From Aquabacterium sp. (GTDB taxonomy: Bacteria > Pseudomonadota > Gammaproteobacteria > Burkholderiales > Burkholderiaceae_C), in contig NZ_JAUSAR010000023.1 in NCBI RefSeq assembly GCF_030652515.1, positions 1-50,849 of the forward strand: a stretch of 50,849 nucleotides of DNA, given 5' to 3'. Below the pieces are notes generated by a model. That model was not told the origin of the DNA and made no database searches. It saw only the letters and a list, made by a program, of their open reading frames with translations. The position numbers were made by a program, and so were the translations under genes. Shown here piece after piece: positions 35,574-43,697 of the stretch (position 1 is its first letter; each line of letters opens with the position of its first letter).

Positions 35574-36922
35574 CGCAGCCAGGTGATGGCCAGGCCCACC
35601 AGGGCGCACAGGCCCAGCAAGGGCATCACACCCAGTTTGAAGCGGAACAGGGCCACCGCAGCGCCCAGCGTCATCAAGGCAGACACCCCATCGAAACGGC
35701 CACTCAGGCCTTGGGGCCACAGCACGTGGTACGCAAAGAACATCGCCAGGTTCAGGATTACCCCGACTACCGCTGCCGTGATGGCCGTCAACGGTGCGGT
35801 GAACTTCAACTGCCCATGTGTCGATTCGATCAAGGGGCCGCCTGCCAGGATGAAGATGAACGATGGCAGGAAGGTGAAGAAGGTCACGACTGAGGCCGCC
35901 ACGGCGCCAGCCAGCATCAGCGCATCTGGCCCCAGCACTTGCTGCGTCCAGGCTCCCACAAAGCCGACAAAGGCCACGACCATGATCAGTGGTCCGGGCG
36001 TGGTCTCGCCCAAGGCCAGGCCGTCGATCATCTGAGGCCCCGTCAGCCAGTGGTAGTGCTCCACCGCGCCTTGGTACACATAGGGCAGCACCGCATAGGC
36101 ACCGCCAAAGGTCAGCAGGGCGGCCTTGGTGAAGAACCAGCCCATCTGCGTGAGCGTGCCGTCCACGCCATGGGTGAACAACAGCAGGGCCATGGCGCCA
36201 GCCCACAAACCCAGCCCCATGACCAGCACCTTGACCAGGTGGCCGCGGCTGAAGCGCACATGCGCAGGCGTGGGTGTGTCGTCATCAATCAACGCAGGCC
36301 CGTAGCCGTGCTGCGTGCTGCCATGGCCACCACCCACGACAAAAATCTGCGGTGCCATCCGCCCTCCGACATGCCCGATGAGGGCGGCGATCAGCACGAT
36401 CACAGGGAAGGGCGCCTCCAGCGCAAAGATGGCCACGAAAGAGGCCGCTGCGATGCCCCACAGCCAGCCGTTCTTCAAGGCGCGTGTGCCGATGCGGTGG
36501 GCCGCGTGAATGACGAGGGCCGTCACCGCGGGCTTGATGCCGTAGAAGATGCCCGCCACCACCGGCACCTGACCGAAGGCCACATAGACCCATGACAAGG
36601 CCCCCAGAATGAACAGCGAGGGCAGCACGAACAAGGCCCCGGCCACGATGCCGCCCCAGGTGCGGTGCATCAACCAGCCGATGTAGGTGGCCAGTTGCTG
36701 GGCCTCGGGGCCGGGCAACAACATGCAGTAGTTCAGCGCGTGCAGGAAGCGTTTTTCGCTGATCCAGCGGCGGCGCTCGACCAACTCGGTGTGCATGATG
36801 GCGATCTGACCGGCCGGGCCGCCAAAGCTGATGAAGCCCAGTTTGAGCCAGAAGCGAAAGGCCTCCCAAAAAGTGACGGGGGCAGGGCAGGTGGTGGTGC
36901 GGGAGGTGTCGGACATGCGCAA
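35570..36922 (-). CDS. chrA: Chromate transporter ChrA
   Basis: A 450-residue two-domain (long-chain) CHR family membrane protein that expels chromate. Each half shows the CHR signature: GFISFGGPAGQIAIMH with LPGPEAQQLATYIG in the first, and ALLTFGGAYAVLPY with TPGPLIMVVAFVG in the second. An ATG two codons in (36916) is an equally good start. Tail-to-tail with cueR, with stop codons sharing bases. No ChrB regulator gene is adjacent. Confidence 0.93.
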   Translation of the reverse strand: MRMSDTSRTTTCPAPVTFWEAFRFWLKLGFISFGGPAGQIAIMHTELVERRRWISEKRFLHALNYCMLLPGPEAQQLATYIGWLMHRTWGGIVAGALFVLPSLFILGALSWVYVAFGQVPVVAGIFYGIKPAVTALVIHAAHRIGTRALKNGWLWGIAAASFVAIFALEAPFPVIVLIAALIGHVGGRMAPQIFVVGGGHGSTQHGYGPALIDDDTPTPAHVRFSRGHLVKVLVMGLGLWAGAMALLLFTHGVDGTLTQMGWFFTKAALLTFGGAYAVLPYVYQGAVEHYHWLTGPQMIDGLALGETTPGPLIMVVAFVGFVGAWTQQVLGPDALMLAGAVAASVVTFFTFLPSFIFILAGGPLIESTHGQLKFTAPLTAITAAVVGVILNLAMFFAYHVLWPQGLSGRFDGVSALMTLGAAVALFRFKLGVMPLLGLCALVGLAITWLR

Positions 36923-36985
36923 GTCTAGTTTTCAGGCTGCGTCAATGCTTTCAGGTGCCAGCACGCCGCTCCAGGTTCTTGTTGT

Positions 36986-37004
36986 TAGAATGGGAATCAT
37001 TCTC
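36986..37004. promoter_or_regulatory. Fur box upstream of the iron-uptake genes
   Basis: TAGAATGGGAATCATTCTC matches the 19-base Fur consensus at 14 positions by hand count. It lies 52 bases before the short ORF at 37056 and 93 before the DUF3649 start, between divergent chrA and the DUF3649-PepSY-DUF3325-TonB series. Confidence 0.75.
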
Positions 37005-37055
37005 ATACGCATTTGCGTGTGATGAATTTTCCATTCACCAAGCCTGGAGTATCAG

Positions 37056-37100
37056 ATGGCTAACCACACCCCGAACCTGAGCTTGCACCGACCATCGTGA
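37056..37100 (+). CDS. 14-codon leader ORF coupled to the DUF3649 gene
   Basis: An ATG with GGAG six bases upstream opens a 14-codon frame (MANHTPNLSLHRPS). Its TGA overlaps the GTG start of the DUF3649 gene (GTGA). The DUF3649 frame has no other start and no ribosome site of its own, so this ORF may deliver ribosomes to it by coupling. No attenuator-like codon run is evident. Translation is not proven. Confidence 0.45.
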   Translation: MANHTPNLSLHRPS

Positions 37101-37384
37101 AGAAGGCTGTGGTTCTCAGTGCCCGCGAACGTTGGGCCGTGGCATCCCGTGCGTTAGCGGCGATCCTGGGCGGTTATGTGATTGCCGCGCTGTTCACTGG
37201 CGCCTTGGCCATGTACTTGCCTGGCAGCCGCTTGGAGGCGACCTTGACGGCCATGATGTTGTCGTTCGCGGTATACGCCTGCGCGGTGATCTGGGTTTTC
37301 TCTGCCCGTTCGGCATGGCGAGCGTGGTGGGGGTTGGCCGTGCCTGCGGCGGTCCTGGGCGCCCTGATCGGGTGGTCCCGATGA
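37097..37384 (+). CDS. DUF3649 iron-uptake-associated membrane protein
   Basis: The 95-residue product has three likely membrane helices (ILGGYVIAALFTGALAMYL, TAMMLSFAVYACAVIWVF, AWWGLAVPAAVLGALIG). Small proteins of this type precede PepSY-TM and DUF3325 genes in siderophore loci. The start is GTG. The stop overlaps the following ATG (ATGA). Confidence 0.8.
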   Translation: MKKAVVLSARERWAVASRALAAILGGYVIAALFTGALAMYLPGSRLEATLTAMMLSFAVYACAVIWVFSARSAWRAWWGLAVPAAVLGALIGWSR

Positions 37385-38937
37385 AAGAAGGTTTCCGTCA
37401 ATCCATGGCCTGGTTGCACACCTGGTCCGGCTTGCTGGTCGGTTGGGTGCTGTTCATGATCTTTGCCGCCGGCACGGCCACCTACTTCCGCCAGGAGATC
37501 ACGCAGTGGATGCAGCCCGAGGTCTTGCAGGCCCACGCGGGTCCGCAGGCAATCACCCATGCCCTGAACGCTTTGCGTCAGAAAGCACCTCAGGCCAGCC
37601 GTTGGAGCATTGAGCTGCCCACACCACGCGAGCCTGCTGTGCGCATTGGCTGGGTCGAGCCGCCACCACCTCAAGCCAAGAATGCCCGAGGCCGTTTCAA
37701 GACCGAGTTCCTGGACCCGGCCACCGGCGCGGTCTTGAAAACCCGTGAAACCCGGGGCGGGGAATTCTTCTACCGTCTGCATTTCGACCTGCACTACATG
37801 CCGGCGATCTGGGCGCGCTGGATTGTGGGTTTTTGCGCGATGTTCATGCTGGTGGCCATCGTCAGCGGCGTGATCACGCACAAGCGCATCTTCAAGGATT
37901 TCTTCACCTTCCGGCCGCGCAAGAATCAACGCTCCTGGCTGGATGCCCACAACGCCACGGGCGTGCTGGCTTTGCCCTTCCATCTGATGATCACCTACAG
38001 CGGCTTGATCACGCTGATGACGCTGTACATGCCCTGGGGCGTGATGACGGCCTACCAGGGTGATCAGAAGGCTTTCACCGCCGAAGTGTTCCCACAGACG
38101 GTCGTGCCCAAGCCCATCGGCCAGCCGGGCACACTGACCGCAGTCGAGCCTTTGCTGGCCCAAGCCCAGGCGCGCTGGGGCCAGCCGACGGGCCGCGTCA
38201 CGGTGCTCAACCCGTTGGATGCCAGCGCGGTGATCGAGGTTCAGCCGATTGACGAGCGCCGCATCTCGCTCAACGGGCCGACGATGACGTTCCAGGGCAG
38301 CAGCGGTGCCTTGTTGTCGGTGCGGGGCGACGATGCGCCCGCCGCCGCTACACGTGGGGTGCTGTATGGCTTGCACGTGGCCCGCTTCGCCGAGCCTTGG
38401 CTGCGGGCCCTGTTCTTTGTGTCTGGCCTGGCGGGTTGCGCCATGGTGGCCACGGGGCTGCTGCTGTGGGCGGTGAAGGAACGTCAAAAGCACGCCAAGC
38501 AGATCCGGCATGGCATGCCCATCAGCTTCGGATTGAGGCTGGTTGATGGCCTCAACATCGGTGCGATCGCTGGCTTGCCCATCGCCATCGCCACCTACTT
38601 CTGGGCCAACCGTTTGCTGCCTTTGGACTTGCTTGAGCGCCCCCAGCAGGAGATCACCTGCTTCTTCACGGCCTGGGGCGCAGCCACCGTGTTTGGGTTG
38701 ATCTGGCCAAAGCGCACCATGTGGCGGCTGCAGTTGGTGTTGGGGGCTGGCCTCTTCATGCTGCTGCCCCTGCTCAATGCCCTGACCACCGACGCGCACC
38801 TGGGCATCACGCTCCCGGCTGGGTACTGGGCCTTGGCAGGTTTTGACTTGACCGTGCTGGCCTTGGGCCTGGCCCTGGCCTCGGCGGTCTGGGTGCTGCA
38901 GCGGCATGGCAAGCACAAAGCAAAGGCCAGCCCATGA
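37381..38937 (+). CDS. PepSY-associated transmembrane protein (iron-uptake type)
   Basis: The 518-residue inner-membrane protein has an N-terminal helix (HTWSGLLVGWVLFMIFAAGTAT), a periplasmic PepSY region, GFCAMFMLVAIVSGVITHKRIFKDFFTFRP, then further helices. The HTWSG and ITHKRIFKDFF segments are typical of PepSY-TM proteins thought to reduce ferric siderophores at the inner membrane; that activity is inferred, not shown. It is coupled to both neighbours by ATGA overlaps. Confidence 0.88.
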   Translation: MKEGFRQSMAWLHTWSGLLVGWVLFMIFAAGTATYFRQEITQWMQPEVLQAHAGPQAITHALNALRQKAPQASRWSIELPTPREPAVRIGWVEPPPPQAKNARGRFKTEFLDPATGAVLKTRETRGGEFFYRLHFDLHYMPAIWARWIVGFCAMFMLVAIVSGVITHKRIFKDFFTFRPRKNQRSWLDAHNATGVLALPFHLMITYSGLITLMTLYMPWGVMTAYQGDQKAFTAEVFPQTVVPKPIGQPGTLTAVEPLLAQAQARWGQPTGRVTVLNPLDASAVIEVQPIDERRISLNGPTMTFQGSSGALLSVRGDDAPAAATRGVLYGLHVARFAEPWLRALFFVSGLAGCAMVATGLLLWAVKERQKHAKQIRHGMPISFGLRLVDGLNIGAIAGLPIAIATYFWANRLLPLDLLERPQQEITCFFTAWGAATVFGLIWPKRTMWRLQLVLGAGLFMLLPLLNALTTDAHLGITLPAGYWALAGFDLTVLALGLALASAVWVLQRHGKHKAKASP

Positions 38938-39272
38938 ATTGGCCCGCCTTGTGCCTTGCCTACGCGGGCTTTGCTTCATTGAGCCTGGCCATGGATCGCC
39001 ATTGGTCTGATCGCTTTGGTCGCGATGCGCAGCCTGGCCCTTGGCGTGTGCCTTTGCAACTGGCAGGCGCTGGCTTGCTGGCGGCCTCCTTGTGGGCATG
39101 CCTGGGGCAAGAAGGCTTTGGCATCGGCCTGGTGGCCTGGTTGGGTTGCCTCACGGCCAGCGGCATCGCCTTGGTGTTGACGCTGACCTATTGGCCGAAG
39201 GCCATCACCGTTACTGGCCCGCTGATGCTGCTTGGCGGTCTGGCCGTTGCGATGCGCATGCCGGGGCTCTGA
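38934..39272 (+). CDS. DUF3325 membrane protein
   Basis: The 112-residue product has about four membrane helices and the family-like opening LAYAGFASLSLAMDRHW. It is found, as here, between PepSY-TM and TonB-receptor genes. Its function is unknown; it probably supports siderophore or iron uptake. It overlaps the PepSY gene by ATGA and lies 54 bases before the receptor gene. Confidence 0.83.
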   Translation: MNWPALCLAYAGFASLSLAMDRHWSDRFGRDAQPGPWRVPLQLAGAGLLAASLWACLGQEGFGIGLVAWLGCLTASGIALVLTLTYWPKAITVTGPLMLLGGLAVAMRMPGL

Positions 39273-39326
39273 GCCACCGCGCCCAAAGATTCTCTTCGTT
39301 TCCATCCTCATCCTGGAGCAGTACCC

Positions 39327-41477
39327 ATGCGGCAACCGCAGTTCAAACTTGCGCCCATCACTTTGGCCTCATGGCTGTTGATGGGCTTTTCAACCATGGC
39401 GCATGCGCAGTCTTCTGTGGGCCAGAATGAGGCGCCTGGCGATGCTGCGGCGGCCCTGCCCACGGTGACCGTCACGGGTGTGGCGTCCGGTTCCTCCACC
39501 GAAGGCACGGGCCAGTACACCACTCGCGCGCTCAGCATCGGCAAAGCGGTGCAGTCCCCGCGTGAAACGCCGCAGTCTGTCAGCGTGATCACGAGGCAGC
39601 AACTGGACGACCGCAACTTCACCAAGCTGGAGGATGCCGTCAAGCAAACCACGGGCATCAACATCACACGGTTGGATGGTGCCGGGAACTACAACACCAT
39701 TCAATCGCGTGGCTTCGACATTGGGGCCATCCAGCTGGACGGCATCCCCATTCCTCAAGGCGCCAACTATGCGACGGCGATGGACACGGCGATCTACGAC
39801 CACATCGAAGTGCTGCGCGGTCCTGCGGGCTTGTTGCAGGGTGCGGGCGAGCCTGGTGGTGCGATCAATCTGGTGCGCAAGCGGGCCTTGGGCCGCCTGG
39901 CCGTTGGAGCCAACGCGGTGGGCTCGTTTGACTTCAAAAGGGCGGATGTGGATGTCACGGGGCCCCTCAATGAAGCTGGCACATTGCGCGGGCGAGTGGT
40001 CGGTGTGATTGATCGCCGCAACAGCCACGTGGACACGGTTTTCAACCACAAGCAGCTGGGCTACGGCACGCTGGAGTTCGACATCACGCCAGCGACCACG
40101 CTGTCGGTGGGCTACACGCAGCAAGAGGTCCGCGCGGCCATTGACCAGGGCCTGCCCACCTTCGCGGATGGGCGTTTGCTGGAAGTGCCGCGTTCCACCT
40201 TGGCGGGCCTGCGTGCCAACCGGCAGGATCTGGACACCAAAGACATTTTCCTGGAGCTTGAACACCGGCTGGACGATGGTGGTCTGCTCAAATTTTCGGC
40301 GCGCGATGTTTGGCGTTCTTCCTTCTACAGGGCTGCCCGGGCCAATTCGCCCGTGGCAGCCAACGGGGACATCCAGCTTCAAACGGTGGATTTCCTGCAA
40401 GAAAACCAGGACCGGAACTACGACGTGTTCTTCACCCGGCCCATCAAGCTGGGCGGCCTGACACACCGCATCCTGGTGGGCGCCAGCTACAACGAGAGCA
40501 AGGCCTATGGCGGCAACTTTGTCTACGGGCCTTTGCTGGCGTTCAATGTGTACCAGCCCAACTACGACCTGCCTTACCCCGTGTTGACGCTGCCGGGCTA
40601 CAACGCGCTGACCACGCGGCGCGAGAAGGCGATCTATGGGCAGGCTCAGATCAGCGCCACTGACCGCTTGAAGTTCTTGCTGGGTGGGCGCATGAGTTGG
40701 GCAGAGGTGACCACGACGGCTCTCCGTGCGGATCCCGGCCGACATTTCACGCCATCGGTCTCAAGCATCTACGACCTCAACCAGGCCCTGTCGGCCTACG
40801 CTGCTTACTCGGAGACCTTTGTGGTTCAAAGCGCGCTGAATGCCGCCAGCAGAATCCTGCCGCCCCGCACCGGATCGCAAATCGAGTTTGGCTTGAAAGG
40901 CGAGTTTTTCAACAAGCGCCTGCAGACGCACGCTGCCATTTTTCGAATTGAAGACAAGGACCGGGCGATCACCGATCCCGCTGCCACGAACGCTTCGATC
41001 CCGGGTGGTGAGGTCCGCAGCCAGGGCTTCGAGGCCGAAGTCAGCGGCAAGGTGGCGCGTGGCTGGGATGTCTTGGCGGGCTATGCCTACACCGACACCG
41101 AGTACGTCAAAGCGCCGGTCACGCAACTGGGGCAAGTGTTCAGCGCCATCACACCGAGGCACAGCGTCAACCTGTCCACCAAGTACGCCTTGGCCAACTT
41201 GGGCTTGCCCGCCTGGACCATTGGTGGCGGGGTGTCTTACCGCAGCGAGTTCTTTTCGCAAAGTGGCACAGTGCGCGTGGTGTCTGGCGATTATTCGATC
41301 TTCAATGCCCAGGTGGGCTACAAGTTCAATGACCAGCTCTCATTGAATTTGAACGTTGACAACCTGTTTGACAAAACCTACTACGACAAGGTCTCAGCTC
41401 CCAGCGTTTCCCTCAGCCGCCAGAACTACTACGGCGAACCCCGCCGCGTCGTGCTGGCATTGCAAGCGCGTTATTGA
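39327..41477 (+). CDS. TonB-dependent siderophore receptor 1
   Basis: A 716-residue outer-membrane receptor. The signal peptide ends at AHAQ. The plug domain has TPQSVSVITRQQLDDRN and GLLQGAGEPGGAINLVRKR; the barrel ends with an aromatic residue two from the end (LQARY). It belongs to the FpvA/FhuE-like siderophore receptor class. No signalling N-terminal extension is obvious. It is the last gene of the Fur-box-led plus-strand series. Confidence 0.93.
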   Translation: MRQPQFKLAPITLASWLLMGFSTMAHAQSSVGQNEAPGDAAAALPTVTVTGVASGSSTEGTGQYTTRALSIGKAVQSPRETPQSVSVITRQQLDDRNFTKLEDAVKQTTGINITRLDGAGNYNTIQSRGFDIGAIQLDGIPIPQGANYATAMDTAIYDHIEVLRGPAGLLQGAGEPGGAINLVRKRALGRLAVGANAVGSFDFKRADVDVTGPLNEAGTLRGRVVGVIDRRNSHVDTVFNHKQLGYGTLEFDITPATTLSVGYTQQEVRAAIDQGLPTFADGRLLEVPRSTLAGLRANRQDLDTKDIFLELEHRLDDGGLLKFSARDVWRSSFYRAARANSPVAANGDIQLQTVDFLQENQDRNYDVFFTRPIKLGGLTHRILVGASYNESKAYGGNFVYGPLLAFNVYQPNYDLPYPVLTLPGYNALTTRREKAIYGQAQISATDRLKFLLGGRMSWAEVTTTALRADPGRHFTPSVSSIYDLNQALSAYAAYSETFVVQSALNAASRILPPRTGSQIEFGLKGEFFNKRLQTHAAIFRIEDKDRAITDPAATNASIPGGEVRSQGFEAEVSGKVARGWDVLAGYAYTDTEYVKAPVTQLGQVFSAITPRHSVNLSTKYALANLGLPAWTIGGGVSYRSEFFSQSGTVRVVSGDYSIFNAQVGYKFNDQLSLNLNVDNLFDKTYYDKVSAPSVSLSRQNYYGEPRRVVLALQARY

Positions 41478-41487
41478 TCAAGACGAC

Positions 41488-41513
41488 GGCACAGGCAAAT
41501 CAGCGCCTGTGCC
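41488..41513. terminator. Hairpin between convergent TonB receptor genes
   Basis: The 9-bp perfect stem GGCACAGGC / GCCTGTGCC has an 8-base loop between the convergent receptor genes. There is no T tract on either side, so termination is plausible by position only. Confidence 0.45.
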
Positions 41514-41529
41514 GCCCTGGCCTTTGCAT

Positions 41530-43677
41530 TCAAAACTGAACCTGGGCTGACAGCGCCACGGTGCGCGCAGCGCCCAGCGCATTGGGTGTCAGCCAGTAGC
41601 TCTTGTTGCCGATGTTGCTGACATTCAAGCGCAGCGTCAGCGGCAGTTGGGCTATTTTTGTCTGGTAGCGTGCACCGACATCGACGGTGGCAAAGTCCGG
41701 GACGAAATCGAGGTTCGCCGGATCAACCGCCTGTTTGCCGGTGTAGTACACGCCGCTGCTCAAGGTCAGGCCCGGGACTGAGGGCAGGGCATATTCCACA
41801 TAGACCTTGGCCAGTTGCTCTGCCACGTTGATCGGGGCCTTGCCGATGTGCGCTGGATTTTGGGTCTTTTGCACTTCGGCATCGAGCAGGGTCAGGCCAC
41901 CCACCACCGTGATCTGTCGTGTCAAGCGCCCTGTGGCGGTCAGCTCCAATCCCCGATGCACCTGGCGTCCATTCTGAACATAGATGGGGCGAGCAGGGTC
42001 TGTGGCGTCGTAGTACTCCAGGCCCTTGTCGATCTCGAACAAGGCGGCCGTGAGCAGGGTATCGCCGATGATGGCTTTCAAGCCACCTTCCACCTGCTTG
42101 CTGACGATGGGGGGCATGACCATGCCCGCGTTGACCACCGCTGCGCTGTTATAGGTGGGTCCGGCAGTGCCGCCCTTTTCGAGGCCTTCGATGTAGCTGG
42201 TGTACAGCGTCAGGTTGGGCATTGGCTTGAACAGCACCGACGCGCTGGGCGTGATTCTGATTTTGTCGTAGGCGGTGATGGCACCGTTGACCGCGTAGGT
42301 TTTGGTGGCAATGCGGGCTTGGTTGAATCCCAGCAGGGCTGACCACCTCTCACTGAACTGGATGTCATCACCTAGCACGATGTTCTGATTGCGCGTTCTG
42401 CCAGCCAGGTACTTCGCGGTCACTGGCGCCAGAGGCTGCGTGGTCTGATAGTAAGGCTGGGACAAGTTCAGGTTGGGCGTGCTGTTGGCGGCCCAACTGC
42501 CTGCAGAACTTCGGTAGTTGGTGCGTTCATCGACATCGCCGAACACGCCCGCCGTCAGTTTGTGCTTGACCACACCTGTGGAAAAACTGGCGTCCAGGTA
42601 AGCGTATGCCGCATCATTGGTGATGTCTGGGTATTCCCAGGTGCTGGTCTCGGCCTTGTAAATGCCGTTGGCAGCTGTGAACGTGTTGTTGGCCGCGGTC
42701 AACTCGGAGGTGCTGGTGCGGTGGGCATATCCGGTGCGCACGCCGATCTCCTCAGTGGCTTTCCAGTTCAGTCGCAGGGCGGCGTGCTCCTGGGTCGTGT
42801 CCGTGGCCGTGAAGGGTTGCCCCCAGTATTGGCTGGCGTCCGGCGCATTGGGGTACTTTGCATTGTTGGACGTGGCCCAATATGCCTCGGTGCCGCGCAT
42901 GTGGTACCGGCCGGATGAGGCGTCGAACTGCACGTGCAACCGGTCGCTGATGTTCCAATCCAGCGCACCGCTCACGAACTGGCGGCTGAGCGACTGGAAG
43001 TCAACGGAAGTGTCGCCATCCTGGGCCGCGACATTCAACCGGTAGGCCAACTTGCCGGCCTCGTCGATCGGTCCGCCGAAATCGCCCTGCACGATGGCGT
43101 TGCTGCCACTCGTGATGCCCATGGTGACGCTGTTCAAGCGCACATAGGTGGGCCGCTTGAGCACGTAGTTCAAGGTGCCGCCTACCGCGCCCGGCCCGTA
43201 AAGGAAGCCCGACAGGCCGGTGAGCACTTCTATGCGCTCCTTGTCTTCCATGTCCACGCCGATCATGTTGCTGTTGGGCAGGCCATCGACGCGCTTGTTG
43301 GAGCCCACGCCGAAGCCACGCAGAGACACGCCCGTGAAGAAGCGCGACTGCGGGTTGTTCAACTGCAGCACGGGGTTGATTTTGAGCACATCGTCCGGCT
43401 TCGACGCTTGCAGGTTCTGGATCAGCTCCTGAGAGACAACGTTGATCGAGAAGGGGGTGTCCAGCAAATCCTTGCCGCCAAGCGCGCCGACCTGGGATGC
43501 AGAACTGTTCCGATAGCCCTTGGCGACGCTGCCTTCTCGGGCCGCCCCTTTCACGGTGATCTCGGGCAACGCTTGGTCCGTGACGATGTCTTGCGCGAAC
43601 AAGGGCGAGGTGCTGGCGGCCGCCAGCATGGCGGCCAAAGGCAATGGGCGCAGGGCCTGGGTTGGCTTGTGTTTCAT
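41530..43677 (-). CDS. TonB-dependent siderophore receptor 2
   Basis: The 715-residue product starts at MKHKPTQ, with the signal peptide ending at LFAQ. The plug segments are TPFSINVVSQELIQNL and GFLYGPGAVGGTLNYVLKRPT, and the barrel ends in Phe (SAQVQF). The open frame extends 31 codons upstream but that part overlaps the previous gene's stop and lacks signal features. It is 20 bases downstream of receptor 3, in the same operon. Confidence 0.92.
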   Translation of the reverse strand: MKHKPTQALRPLPLAAMLAAASTSPLFAQDIVTDQALPEITVKGAAREGSVAKGYRNSSASQVGALGGKDLLDTPFSINVVSQELIQNLQASKPDDVLKINPVLQLNNPQSRFFTGVSLRGFGVGSNKRVDGLPNSNMIGVDMEDKERIEVLTGLSGFLYGPGAVGGTLNYVLKRPTYVRLNSVTMGITSGSNAIVQGDFGGPIDEAGKLAYRLNVAAQDGDTSVDFQSLSRQFVSGALDWNISDRLHVQFDASSGRYHMRGTEAYWATSNNAKYPNAPDASQYWGQPFTATDTTQEHAALRLNWKATEEIGVRTGYAHRTSTSELTAANNTFTAANGIYKAETSTWEYPDITNDAAYAYLDASFSTGVVKHKLTAGVFGDVDERTNYRSSAGSWAANSTPNLNLSQPYYQTTQPLAPVTAKYLAGRTRNQNIVLGDDIQFSERWSALLGFNQARIATKTYAVNGAITAYDKIRITPSASVLFKPMPNLTLYTSYIEGLEKGGTAGPTYNSAAVVNAGMVMPPIVSKQVEGGLKAIIGDTLLTAALFEIDKGLEYYDATDPARPIYVQNGRQVHRGLELTATGRLTRQITVVGGLTLLDAEVQKTQNPAHIGKAPINVAEQLAKVYVEYALPSVPGLTLSSGVYYTGKQAVDPANLDFVPDFATVDVGARYQTKIAQLPLTLRLNVSNIGNKSYWLTPNALGAARTVALSAQVQF

Positions 43678-43697
43678 GTGGGTACTGCTGGGGTCAA

